The notes: generated from the sequence alone by a model not told the origin. A DNA stretch of 8,918 nt from Candidatus Thorarchaeota archaeon (GCA_013138615.1 WTCK01000066.1:1-8918), one strand, 5' to 3'; positions 1-7,738 are shown, counted from the stretch's first letter. A program made the numbers and translations.

Positions 1-717
1 CCCGGCGAATGGGCGGGTCGGCTTCCTGTTGCAGGTGTACTTGAAGTCCCCAGTTTGACAGGGGGCCGTTCTGGGCGACTTGTGGCGGTTAGTGATCCCA
101 GTATATTCACCAATGATATGCTGGAACAGTTTGCCGGAAACCAGCAGTTCGGGATGAACATTCTGGATTGGCTCTCATTCGGTGATGTGGAAACACCAAT
201 TCTCTTCTGCGAACAACTGCTTGCAGTATCTCCAAACTCAGCGGAGTTCTGGTTCGGTCAATTCCTAGGCAGAATAATGTGGATGAGTGCCATACCTTGG
301 ATTGCACCACTATATCCCATCATGACCGCTCTTGGCATCAAGAAGTATCTGCCAGAGATTAAGAAACCGGAAGTCAAGAACGTGTCCGAAGTTTTCCTAA
401 GGAGAGGTCAGACCTATTTCAGCGAGAGGATGACATACTACCGAACCGAGGGCAACTATGCCCGGGTAGTCAAGATGATATACAGAAAGATGCGGCGAGG
501 ACTGCAGACGAAGCATATGTGGGACCAGTATGACTCGAAGAAGATGTGGGCTCTGGCTAGACACAAAGATCCCCGGTTGACAGAGGACAAGTTCTTCAAA
601 ACAGTTCGACGAATCGAGGAAATCTCCGCAAAACCGGGAATGAAGATCAAAGAGAGTGAGATGATGTCGCTATTCTTCTGGATGCGCGATATCGAAAAAC
701 TACTAATCAAAACATAA
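1..717 (+). CDS. DUF4350-like membrane protein, C-terminal part (5' end outside window)
   Basis: The frame is open from base 1 to the TAA at 715-717 with no stop, so this is the last 238 codons of a longer gene; the TTG at 55 is only the first possible start inside the window and is probably internal. Around bases 79-180 the protein reads GRLVAVSDPSIFTND followed by an N-containing helix ending in NILDWLSFGD. This resembles the end of the DUF4350 (GATase-like) fold, where a 'gxGxvvvlgDpsifxNd...N...nxlxwl' pattern is typical. A hydrophobic stretch at about bases 247-345 (rich in W, F, I, P) could be one membrane helix or hairpin. The rest is a basic, probably cytoplasmic tail. It lies 18 bases upstream of the MoxR gene, and DUF4350 proteins are common partners of MoxR/DUF58 pairs. 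The domain assignment comes from motif resemblance only; the missing N-terminus would decide it. Confidence 0.62.
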   Translation, partial: PGEWAGRLPVAGVLEVPSLTGGRSGRLVAVSDPSIFTNDMLEQFAGNQQFGMNILDWLSFGDVETPILFCEQLLAVSPNSAEFWFGQFLGRIMWMSAIPWIAPLYPIMTALGIKKYLPEIKKPEVKNVSEVFLRRGQTYFSERMTYYRTEGNYARVVKMIYRKMRRGLQTKHMWDQYDSKKMWALARHKDPRLTEDKFFKTVRRIEEISAKPGMKIKESEMMSLFFWMRDIEKLLIKT

Positions 718-718
718 T

Positions 719-725
719 GAGGTGG
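719..725 (+). promoter_or_regulatory. Strong ribosome binding site of the MoxR gene
   Basis: GAGGTGG begins two bases after the upstream TAA and ends 10 bases before the ATG at 736. It closely matches the archaeal anti-Shine-Dalgarno sequence and supports ATG 736 over the in-frame ATG at 775. Its position suggests translation coupled to the upstream DUF4350-like gene. Confidence 0.7.
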
Positions 726-735
726 AACAAATAGC

Positions 736-1725
736 ATGACAACAGAAGATGCAACAGATCAAGGTCAAGCCGACATGTCCCAGGTGATGACCATCCAAGA
801 AGTCCATGATTTGACAACCGAGATAATCAAAGAGTGCAACCGGGTTATAGTTGGCAAGACTGACATTCTCATGGATGTGCTCATTGCATTCCTGTCAAAT
901 GGACATGTAGTCCTAGAAGGTGTTCCAGGTATTGCAAAGACCTACATGGCGAGAACCTTTGCCTCCATCCTGGGTTGTGCTTTCAAGAGAATTCAGCTTA
1001 CCGTTGATACACTACCTGCTGACCTCTTGGGCAGCAACGTTTTCAACCAGAAATCAGGTGAATTCTGGTACCGTAAGGGTCCTGTATTCGCAAATCTGGT
1101 TCTGGCTGATGAAATCAACCGCTGTCCTCCAAAGTCGCAAAGCGCGTTGCTTGAAGTGATGGAGGAGCGACAAGTTTCAATCGAGGGCGTTACGCGTAAG
1201 CTACCTAGGCCCTTCTTAATCGTCGCTACACAGAACCCAGTGGAACAGGAGGGTACATACCCTCTGCCAGAAGCGCAACTAGACAGGTTCATGTTCAGGT
1301 TGATACTCGACTACCCGACTGATACCGAAGAGGTTGAAATCATACGTCGGAAACATGTTGGGATGGCCACGGACTTGCGTGTGCTTTCTGATCCCAATAC
1401 AATCATGACAATGCAAAACACCTGCAGGACAGTCTTCATAGAGGAGGACATCATCAACTACATCCGAGACATCGTTGTACGTACGCGCAATGACCCCCAG
1501 ATACTACTTGGCGGCTCACCGCGCGCATCGTTAGTCCTCATGAGCGCTTCCAAGAGTCGTGCGGCGATGCTAAATCGTGACTATGTTGTGCCTGAAGATG
1601 TACGGAAGCTGTGCGTCCAGACACTCAATCACAGGTTGATTCTGAAGCCCGAAGCTGAGCTCGAAGGACTCACCGTCCAGCGGGTCGTTTCGAAGATACT
1701 TGGCGAAGTAGACTGTCCAAAGTAA
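736..1725 (+). CDS. MoxR-family AAA+ ATPase
   Basis: A 329-residue cytoplasmic ATPase of the MoxR branch, full length for the family. Visible motifs in order: Walker A GVPGIAKT (62-69), Walker B LVLADEINR (121-129), sensor 1 ATQNP (164-168), the arginine-finger segment LPEAQLDRF (177-185) and sensor 2 GGSPRASL (259-266), followed by the helical lid. All key residues are present, so it should hydrolyse ATP. MoxR proteins are thought to act as chaperone-like remodelers working with VWA-domain partners, and the next gene encodes such a partner. Start ATG 736 is supported by GAGGTGG just upstream. The first 17 or so residues (TEDATDQGQAD) are a polar extension before the conserved core. The client protein is not evident from the sequence. 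Confidence 0.96.
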   Translation: MTTEDATDQGQADMSQVMTIQEVHDLTTEIIKECNRVIVGKTDILMDVLIAFLSNGHVVLEGVPGIAKTYMARTFASILGCAFKRIQLTVDTLPADLLGSNVFNQKSGEFWYRKGPVFANLVLADEINRCPPKSQSALLEVMEERQVSIEGVTRKLPRPFLIVATQNPVEQEGTYPLPEAQLDRFMFRLILDYPTDTEEVEIIRRKHVGMATDLRVLSDPNTIMTMQNTCRTVFIEEDIINYIRDIVVRTRNDPQILLGGSPRASLVLMSASKSRAAMLNRDYVVPEDVRKLCVQTLNHRLILKPEAELEGLTVQRVVSKILGEVDCPK

Positions 1726-1765
1726 ATGAAAGAAAACACGTACATGCTGCTGGAGACGATGTGAA

Positions 1766-3088
1766 GTGATCACGCAAAGAGGCTTTGTGGTGCTGTTCGG
1801 AGGCGTTCTGCTCCTTACGAGTGGATTCGTTTTCGTTAACTCCTACTTGGCTCTGCTGGGCGTATATCTCATAGTAGGACTGGTTGTGACACTTCCCTTC
1901 TTTGCGCTGACCGCCAATATCGCTGGCATCGAGGTAGATCGTCAGATTGACAAGGTGAAAGTTTTCTCAGGAGATTTCCTGCGTGTACGAGTCACCATTA
2001 AGAACACGTCAAGGCGGCATTTTGATTTCATTGAAGTCTGGGATCGCTACCCAGAAACTTGGATTCTCGCCATTGGAGAGAACTTCATCGCTTCCCGAAT
2101 AGAGCCGGGGAGCAGCATGACTTTTTCGTATATCTTGCAGGCACGGATGCGGGGGCGCTACTTCTTGGGCCCTACTGAGGTGATTATGCGTGATCGCTTG
2201 GGGATGCATTACTTCAAGCGTGTATTGAAGGAGAAGACAGAAGTTCTTGTCTATCCTACCTGGAAGGATATTCGACGTCTTGAGGCGATGGGCAAGCAAA
2301 GGCAGCTTGGTCTCATGTTTGGATCTCATAGGACGAAGACTGTCGGTATGGGAACCGACTTTGCGGGTTTTCGACAGTATGCGCCCGGGGACCCGTTCAG
2401 GCTGATTGATTGGAAGATTAGTGCAAAGCGTGGTGACATGGTCATCAAGCAGTTCGAGATGGAGAAGAACATTCAGGTTGTCTGCATGGTTGATTCTAGT
2501 GGAAGTATGGGCAATGGCTATCCCGAGAATACAAAACTAGAGTACGCAATTCGGGCTGCAGTTCTTTTAACGCATATGGGGATGGAGAGAAGAGATCTTG
2601 TCGGCACATGTGTCTTCTCAGATATCGTGCATTCGTATGTTCCACCAAGCACGCATCCCAATCATATGTATGGCGTGTTGGAATCCCTTGCAATGGCTGA
2701 GCCAGGTGGTTGGAGTGACTATGAGTCTGCAGTTGAATACGTCACACGACAGACAAGAAAACGCTCGCTATTCATCTGGCTGACTGATCTTGAAGAAAGT
2801 CCTGCTCCCTTGTTGAATGCCATGAAGACTGTGATCGCAAACGGTCACAAGGCTATGGTGATTAGTCCGTTTGGTCCGTGGTTTGAGGTTCCGGTCGGTC
2901 AGTTTGGCCCTGTGGAGAAAGTTCTTGCCGAAGCTGTTTCGGAGGAGCTTTGGGAGCGGCGCAGCAAAATCACACGCGCATTAGCACGTTTTGGAATAGC
3001 TGTGGTTAACGTGGGTCCCGCGGATTTCTTGCCTACCATCATCAAGCAGTATGAAAATGCAAAGCGAATGGGGGTTGCAATGTTTTGA
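1766..3088 (+). CDS. DUF58 domain protein with VWA-like domain, membrane-anchored
   Basis: A 440-residue protein. Two N-terminal hydrophobic segments (about 7-26 and 28-50) anchor it in the membrane. A beta-rich region (about 55-165) follows. The DUF58 signature then reads GTDFAGFRQYAPGDPFRLID (196-215) and runs on through WK and a basic segment. After it comes a von Willebrand A-like fold with an intact MIDAS-type motif DSSGSM (243-248) and a second acidic site at LTDLEE (339-344). DUF58 proteins are the standard partners of MoxR ATPases, and that gene ends 40 bases upstream. The start is GTG 1766; no other start lies before the membrane anchor, and GGAG at 1752-1755 may serve as a distant ribosome binding site. 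The stop overlaps the next gene's start. Metal binding and ATPase partnership are inferred from the family. Confidence 0.93.
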   Translation: MITQRGFVVLFGGVLLLTSGFVFVNSYLALLGVYLIVGLVVTLPFFALTANIAGIEVDRQIDKVKVFSGDFLRVRVTIKNTSRRHFDFIEVWDRYPETWILAIGENFIASRIEPGSSMTFSYILQARMRGRYFLGPTEVIMRDRLGMHYFKRVLKEKTEVLVYPTWKDIRRLEAMGKQRQLGLMFGSHRTKTVGMGTDFAGFRQYAPGDPFRLIDWKISAKRGDMVIKQFEMEKNIQVVCMVDSSGSMGNGYPENTKLEYAIRAAVLLTHMGMERRDLVGTCVFSDIVHSYVPPSTHPNHMYGVLESLAMAEPGGWSDYESAVEYVTRQTRKRSLFIWLTDLEESPAPLLNAMKTVIANGHKAMVISPFGPWFEVPVGQFGPVEKVLAEAVSEELWERRSKITRALARFGIAVVNVGPADFLPTIIKQYENAKRMGVAMF

Positions 3089-4470
3089 AGGCTGTCACAT
3101 GGATTCTGCGCATCCTCTCAACTGCTACTTTCACATACATGGCTTACCTAGTCTATATGGCTCTTGATGAATCAAGTGCATGGGGTTGGAGTGCTCCATA
3201 CGATTTTGTGGTTACAGTCTTTCATCTTCTCTCCTTACTTGCTTTCTTCCTATCCGTTCTGATAATGAACGGATTGACAGCTGCACTTTTTGGAGGCCAG
3301 TTGCCAGATCAGATAGTTGCTTGGTTGTATAACACACTAGTTCTGAAATTTTGGAATTTGCAGCCCTACGGAGTAGATGGTCCAATATCAGACGTCAATA
3401 TGGTCTTCCAGAGCTTCCAAATGGACCTGATTGGTGTCATGCTGTCTCTCTGGGACAATACATTCAGCTTTCTCTTCTTCCTTCTGGCAGGTCTTGGTGT
3501 TGCCCTATTTCTGCAGTCACTTGTAAGAATGGACCACAAGTTCTCTGGCGGTGCTTTTCTTTCAATTCAATCTATTCTGATTATCGGTGCCTACAGAGGT
3601 CTGACGGTTCCCAACTTCACGATATTCCCAATTGATATCGTTATGTTTCTCACGAGTTCTCCACAGATTCTGGCACTTGTTTCCTTCGCCTATCTGGAGT
3701 TTAGCTATCAGATGATCTATAGTCATTCGGTGGGCAAGCCGGTAGAAGACCGGGAGGAAACCCTCAAGACACAGCTCTTGGCACTTCGCCAAGCCACTAG
3801 GAAACAGGATGCTATTGAGCGCGGGGAGAAGGTTAGAACAACAGCAATGAGCCGTGCTTCCGGTGCAACAGCATTTTCATTTCTTAGAGAAGCGATTGAA
3901 CGGAAAATGTTCGGGGGTACCGAGGCTCTTGAGAACCTTGATGCTGTGAGCGATGTGCGTCGTCTCCAACACTTTGTTGACGAAATACTACTGAGTGATC
4001 CCAATGCAAGAGAAGAGCTCACAGCTAAGGCGGCGGCTCCATCAGAGAGCTATGTGATTGGCTCAACCATTACGGGATCAGCAATGCGGTTCCTAGGTGT
4101 AGTGGTTATCTCATTCTTGATGATGAGTCCTGCATTGTTTGCTGCTATGCTCAGTCTCCCTCCAGGAGTTGAATACAGTGCAGAGCTTCTCGAACTAGAG
4201 TTCATACTAATCTTCCTTCTTCCTGTTTCATTGCTCTTCGTCTTTGTTTCTGTGATTATAGGCTGGTTCTCACAGCGGGAAGCGGTAGAAGTAGTGGAGC
4301 TGACTGATGAAGAGAAAGAAGCAAGCAAGAAACGTCGCGCAGAGCTGAAGAAGAAAAAGAAATTCGCGGTAAAAGCTCGAAGGGCGCGCAAGAAAGCCAA
4401 GAAAAAGCGTAAGGCCAAAGAGGAACCCGACGAATGGGATAAGGCTCTTGAAGACACGTACAAGCGGTAA
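3085..4470 (+). CDS. Polytopic membrane protein of unknown family with Lys/Arg-rich tail
   Basis: I do not recognise a family for this 461-residue protein. Hydrophobic segments, likely membrane helices, lie at about residues 4-26, 42-68, 113-145, 155-172, 183-207, 333-356 and 370-395. Between the fifth and sixth is a charged, mostly helical loop (about 215-325) that is probably cytoplasmic. The last 55 or so residues are intensely basic (for example KKKKK at 422-426, then runs of RKK and KKKRK) and end in an acidic patch. The TTG start at 3085 overlaps the DUF58 TGA (TTGA), and a G-run at 3070-3074 may act as ribosome binding site. The overlap implies coupled translation and a role with the MoxR/DUF58 pair. 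The place is often taken by a transglutaminase or DUF4129 protein in other clusters, but I see neither here. The basic tail could contact nucleic acid, ribosomes or anionic lipid; this is conjecture. Confidence 0.85.
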   Translation: MKAVTWILRILSTATFTYMAYLVYMALDESSAWGWSAPYDFVVTVFHLLSLLAFFLSVLIMNGLTAALFGGQLPDQIVAWLYNTLVLKFWNLQPYGVDGPISDVNMVFQSFQMDLIGVMLSLWDNTFSFLFFLLAGLGVALFLQSLVRMDHKFSGGAFLSIQSILIIGAYRGLTVPNFTIFPIDIVMFLTSSPQILALVSFAYLEFSYQMIYSHSVGKPVEDREETLKTQLLALRQATRKQDAIERGEKVRTTAMSRASGATAFSFLREAIERKMFGGTEALENLDAVSDVRRLQHFVDEILLSDPNAREELTAKAAAPSESYVIGSTITGSAMRFLGVVVISFLMMSPALFAAMLSLPPGVEYSAELLELEFILIFLLPVSLLFVFVSVIIGWFSQREAVEVVELTDEEKEASKKRRAELKKKKKFAVKARRARKKAKKKRKAKEEPDEWDKALEDTYKR

Positions 4471-4506
4471 GCTCTTGTGTTTGGTCGAATGCTTTGGGGA
4501 TATCAT

Positions 4507-6720
4507 CTAGACAAATAGTATGATTGCACTCCAGATTACCCATATCGCAACGATTATCGCTTCTCCTGCTACGATGCCGCTGAGAGTGCGGCTCATCTTC
4601 TTGCGAAGTGGACTAGACGTAATTTCATAGCCGGCAGGATCAGGCTGGAAACCGTCTTGTTTCTTGACTCTATAGTCTATGTATGCGCCAAACAGCATCG
4701 CCACCGCTGTTGCAGGTGGAATCAGAACACCAACAACGAAACTCATGGGGCTCATGTCCCTCTTGCCTAGTTCTCTCCCGGCGATGAAGCCCGCGACTGA
4801 AAATAAAATGAGATAGAGGAAAACCAATTCAGGCGGCATTCCTGGGAATTGATTCGCTCCTGGAATCTCAAGGTTTCCTATTCCCTGTAAGCTCAACACA
4901 ATGAAACCAAAGAGCTGTGCTGCTGGACTCGGAAACTCAGAGCCTCCAAAGCCATACGTCACATATATTGCATAAATCATCAGTGAGCCAACGAACGTGC
5001 TGAGAACCATGCCGATGGATACTGCCTTCGCAATGTCCCTGCCGCGAACACCAGTGAATCGTCCCAGTTTCAGATGAACTAACAGTGCTATCGCGGCAAC
5101 TTGGAGAGTTTCAAGCATAGACATGAATACTGTTATGGACTGGAATGTTAGGCGCAACATTAGAACTGCAGGGATGGCAACCATATCTGAAATGTAGCCT
5201 GCAAGCATCCCTGTTTCGCAGATTGCACGAGCTGTGAAATACGCTGAAATAACTACTAGGGGGGTGCCGATCACGAACATTGACCAGTGAATATGAAGGT
5301 TCGGGAATATTGGGAAAATCCAGAACATCAAGATGCCAACGATTGCATAGAGAGTCAGAGAAATGAATGTCACCCAAATGGGTAGCTGTCCTCTGCTGTC
5401 CCGCAAGTATGCTCTGGGATTGGTGGCCATCGCACGCATTTCTTCTCGCATTGCTTCAATTGAGAAGAGAACCCCCTCTACTCGCTTGAGCCTTGACACT
5501 TCAGAGGCAATGTGCGGGGTTTCGATTGCAATTCCTTCGCTTTTCTCCTCCTCGGATTCAATCGAGGGCGTATCCACAGTTTCCTCGAACTCTTCCGGTT
5601 TTGATTTCTTCTTCCTACTTGCGACAACATCACTGGCCATGACTGATACGAATACGCCTATCGAAAGATAGAGAATCTCAGCTCGCTTCAAATGTTGCTC
5701 GTACGTAATAGGTAGGGCTCCTTCGAGAAAGATCCAGATTAGTATTGAAGCTATGCTGCCTACAAATATCACTATAGCTCGTTTCCAGCCAACGAAGAAC
5801 CCTATGCTAGCAAGTAGCGGCGAGTTTGTGATTCCTATCCACTCTGGGATAGCTGCTGCGGCAGGAATGATGGATTTGAACATGTTTGGAACGGCCATAA
5901 GGGAACCCGGATTCGAGCCTTCAGCAATCTTTGTTGCTCCGACCCAGGCCGCTGAAGCTGCAACTCCAATAAGCACAGTACGTTTGGCAGTCTTATCCAA
6001 TCCCATTGAAATGATTGTTTCAGCTTGAGGGCGCACCTGTGGCCATGGCTCATCTTCAAAGCGTTCTCTCATTGGTACCAAGAGAAGCAAACCGAAAACC
6101 ACACTTAATGCCGTTATAGCCACGATGAACGGGTACGTGAGGAGATCTGGTGCAATTTCAGGGGCGAATATCGCAATTGCTGGGACATTGAAGAGAATAC
6201 TTACGCTAATCATGGCTGATGAGTTGGAGATGGCCACAACAATTGTATTCTCTTCCTTGGTGTATCTGCCCCACGCGCTGAGAGCGATTGCACCAAGCAT
6301 CTCAGCACCAACAATATAGACAACTCCTACCTTGAGTGCCAGGTAGATACCCAAGAATGTGTAAATTAGGCCAACAACAAGGCCTGTAATAATTGCGCGT
6401 TTGGTCAGGGGGAACTTGGGTTCAGTCATGATGCCAACATAGAGCATAATCCCCCCAATCGCCATGATGGCAACCTCTGATAGGAAGCCCAGCATGACTG
6501 CAGCCATGGTATAGGTCATTATGATTATCGTCAAAAAGACAAGGTCCAGCTTTGTGGGTGGCTTTCGGGTCAATGAAGCAACAATCAGTACGATCTCTAT
6601 GTAAATCGCAAGCCACACAAATGGATCGTTGTATCTCCCCGTAGATAACGCGAAAAGCCCGTAGATAAGCCCAGCAAGGAACATCCCGGCCATTAGAGTT
6701 CTGGTTGACCTTGTTGGCAT
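4507..6720 (-). CDS. OPT (oligopeptide transporter)-family-like membrane transporter
   Basis: A 737-residue protein with roughly 18-20 hydrophobic segments. From about residue 102 it follows the OPT pattern: LTKRAIITG (105-113) leading to YLALKVGVVY (126-135), a polar-hydrophobic helix with NSSAMISV (166-173), the segment LLLLVPMRERF (211-221) followed by PQAETI (231-236), and SPLLASIGFFVGWKRA (300-315), comparable to the conserved late OPT core motif. A charged, Glu/Lys-rich linker (about 366-446) divides the two halves. The second half contains ARAICETGMLAGYISDM (497-513). The family moves oligopeptides or metal-chelate complexes by proton coupling; the substrate here is unknown. About 100 residues with three or four hydrophobic segments precede the usual OPT start, which is atypical. 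ATG 6720 has GGAGGAAG (6731-6738) upstream. The gene converges on the MoxR operon with a 36-base gap. Confidence 0.75.
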   Translation of the reverse strand: MPTRSTRTLMAGMFLAGLIYGLFALSTGRYNDPFVWLAIYIEIVLIVASLTRKPPTKLDLVFLTIIIMTYTMAAVMLGFLSEVAIMAIGGIMLYVGIMTEPKFPLTKRAIITGLVVGLIYTFLGIYLALKVGVVYIVGAEMLGAIALSAWGRYTKEENTIVVAISNSSAMISVSILFNVPAIAIFAPEIAPDLLTYPFIVAITALSVVFGLLLLVPMRERFEDEPWPQVRPQAETIISMGLDKTAKRTVLIGVAASAAWVGATKIAEGSNPGSLMAVPNMFKSIIPAAAAIPEWIGITNSPLLASIGFFVGWKRAIVIFVGSIASILIWIFLEGALPITYEQHLKRAEILYLSIGVFVSVMASDVVASRKKKSKPEEFEETVDTPSIESEEEKSEGIAIETPHIASEVSRLKRVEGVLFSIEAMREEMRAMATNPRAYLRDSRGQLPIWVTFISLTLYAIVGILMFWIFPIFPNLHIHWSMFVIGTPLVVISAYFTARAICETGMLAGYISDMVAIPAVLMLRLTFQSITVFMSMLETLQVAAIALLVHLKLGRFTGVRGRDIAKAVSIGMVLSTFVGSLMIYAIYVTYGFGGSEFPSPAAQLFGFIVLSLQGIGNLEIPGANQFPGMPPELVFLYLILFSVAGFIAGRELGKRDMSPMSFVVGVLIPPATAVAMLFGAYIDYRVKKQDGFQPDPAGYEITSSPLRKKMSRTLSGIVAGEAIIVAIWVIWSAIILFV

Positions 6721-6792
6721 GTTCTACAGACTTCCTCCAGTTCGAAAACCATTGTTCGTTTTTGTAGGTTGGGTTAGTTGTCAATCACGGAC

Positions 6793-6811
6793 CTGAAGAG
6801 TAGGGCTTCAG
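6793..6811. repeat. Small inverted repeat between the DUF167 and OPT-like genes
   Basis: CTGAAG (6793-6798) and CTTCAG (6806-6811) are perfect 6-base arms around a 7-base loop. They lie 11-29 bases past the DUF167 stop codon. No T-run follows on the minus strand, so terminator function is doubtful; it could be an RNA-processing hairpin or chance. Confidence 0.3.
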
Positions 6812-6821
6812 AACGACATCG

Positions 6822-7133
6822 TTATTTATTGTTTTTGACGGCCTGCAATACGCTAAGAACTCGGTCGGCCGTTACACCTCGTATCAGTAGCGTTTTATCA
6901 CGTGATTTGGAGCCGCTAACCAAGATGACATCCGCGGTGGATAGTTTCAACAGCTTTGCGACCCGTTTCAGTAGCTCCGCGTTGGCCTTTCCCTCTCTTG
7001 CTGGAGCTTTAAGGTTCAGATTAACGGACTCCACACCAATATTCGCAATGAAGGTTCGAGCTCTAGATCTTGGTTTTACAGCCACTCTCAATAAGACGCC
7101 ATCTGCTGTAGATTCAACGACCCTCTTGGACAT
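6822..7133 (-). CDS. DUF167 / YggU-family small protein
   Basis: A protein of about 103 residues from ATG 7133. It carries the DUF167 pattern: LLRVAVKPRSRA near the N-terminus, then VNLNLKAPAREGKANAELLK (the conserved 'apPxeGKANxxll' block), then ILVSGSKSRDKTLLI (the 'GxxSRxK' block). These are the two most conserved stretches of the family, which is widespread in archaea and bacteria, often near membrane proteins, and has no settled function. In-frame starts further up (ATG 7148, TTG 7196) would add residues with no family resemblance, so ATG 7133 is preferred, although no clear ribosome binding site precedes it. The OPT-like gene lies 101 bases downstream on the same strand and may be co-transcribed. 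The 5' region is shared with the divergent profilin-like gene. Confidence 0.87.
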   Translation of the reverse strand: MSKRVVESTADGVLLRVAVKPRSRARTFIANIGVESVNLNLKAPAREGKANAELLKRVAKLLKLSTADVILVSGSKSRDKTLLIRGVTADRVLSVLQAVKNNK

Positions 7134-7203
7134 GTGAACTGGGCACATCGTATGCCATAAGAGTGTGTTCCAAGAGCCTGGGTTGAAGGCTATCAAGAAT
7201 TTC

Positions 7204-7211
7204 CTTATATG
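7204..7211 (+). promoter_or_regulatory. TATA-like box of the first profilin-like gene
   Basis: CTTATATG matches the archaeal TATA pattern (YTTATATA) at seven of eight positions. Transcription would start about 25-30 bases downstream (around 7232-7238), giving a leader of about 35 bases before ATG 7271. On the other strand the same bases read CATATAAG, so the site might also drive the divergent DUF167 gene with a leader of about 45 bases. Assigned by pattern and spacing only. Confidence 0.5.
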
Positions 7212-7258
7212 GGAAATAGCTTCCTGAGTTTCTTGAAGACCGTTTGATTGAGTTCAAC

Positions 7259-7264
7259 GGAGTG
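7259..7264 (+). promoter_or_regulatory. Ribosome binding site that sets the first profilin-like start
   Basis: GGAGTG ends 6 bases before ATG 7271, an ideal distance. The in-frame TTG at 7244 has no such site and would sit almost at the predicted transcription start, so ATG 7271 is preferred. That choice also makes both profilin-like proteins begin Met-Gly and have nearly equal length. Confidence 0.65.
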
Positions 7265-7270
7265 AACATC

Positions 7271-7651
7271 ATGGGCGATCCTGTAATGGATGCATACACA
7301 AAGGCGTACAACGATTCCGGAAAGACAATCCAAGCATTTGGCGTTGTCACCGGTAGCGGGCAAGTATTGTGGCAGAGCGATAACTGGGACCTCAGTGCAG
7401 ATGCCAAGGGCTTGGTTTCAGCGGTTACGAGTAGGGCTGCCAGCGTGATACAGAACCAAGTAAAGTACAGCACATTGAGAACGAGCCCAGAAAGTCTTGT
7501 GGCCAGAAACACCGGTGGCAATGGAACTCTGGTGTTGGCTAAGATTGAGGGTGATAAATGGGTAGTCGCTTGGGCTGCCAAAGATGCCGCACCCGATGGA
7601 ATCTATGTTGATGTGGATCGGGCTGCCAAGTCGCTTAAGGGCAAGGTCTGA
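7271..7651 (+). CDS. Asgard-type profilin-like protein, copy 1
   Basis: A 126-residue soluble protein. The order of predicted elements fits profilin: an N-terminal helix (3-14), a strand pair AFGVVTGSGQVLWQ (22-35), a helix (about 43-60), four strands around KYSTLRT (65-71), SLVARN (75-80), GTLVLAKI (85-92) and KWVVAWAA (96-103), and a C-terminal helix (about 110-124). In eukaryotic profilins the matching stations are the 'aaIxGxdGsxWA' strand pair, 'KymviR', 'GvxixkT' and 'LvvgxY'. Trp34 aligns with the conserved Trp of 'sVWA'. Profilins bind actin monomers and control filament growth; Asgard profilins have been shown to bind eukaryotic actin. A paralog follows 99 bases downstream. The main alternative is a Roadblock/longin-type fold, which has one strand fewer in the second half. 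No actin gene is in the window. Confidence 0.68.
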   Translation: MGDPVMDAYTKAYNDSGKTIQAFGVVTGSGQVLWQSDNWDLSADAKGLVSAVTSRAASVIQNQVKYSTLRTSPESLVARNTGGNGTLVLAKIEGDKWVVAWAAKDAAPDGIYVDVDRAAKSLKGKV

Positions 7652-7738
7652 TTAGCAACAGTTGGAATGCAGGGGCCAGGGGACACCTCTATGGACTCTC
7701 CTTCACCACGGTCCGAAGGTGCACTGTGAATCAATTTC

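Noticed and set aside
4050..4463. Minus-strand open frame of 137 codons antisense to the basic tail
   Set aside because: Its Ser/Phe/Leu-rich composition is just the complement of the Lys/Arg/Glu codons of the real gene, and no family pattern or ribosome binding site is seen.
4471..4506. Terminator between the converging operons
   Set aside because: The 36-base gap has no T-run or stable hairpin on either strand.
5363..6028. Plus-strand open frames inside the OPT-like gene
   Set aside because: They are mirror frames of a long hydrophobic coding region and have no leader signals.
7244..7270. TTG at 7244 as start of the first profilin-like gene
   Set aside because: It has no ribosome binding site and lies close to the predicted transcript start; ATG 7271 has an ideal GGAGTG, and the paralog also begins with Met-Gly.
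7114..7581. Minus-strand open frame of 155 codons opposite the first profilin-like gene
   Set aside because: It overlaps both the profilin-like and DUF167 genes, has low-complexity composition and no recognisable domain.
7700..7722. Hairpin CCTTC...GAAGG between the profilin-like genes
   Set aside because: It has only five base pairs with a 10-base loop, within chance expectation.
7691..7729. Twelve-codon frame (MDSPSPRSEGAL) between the profilin-like genes
   Set aside because: It is too short to judge, has no adequately placed ribosome binding site, and nothing suggests a leader peptide.
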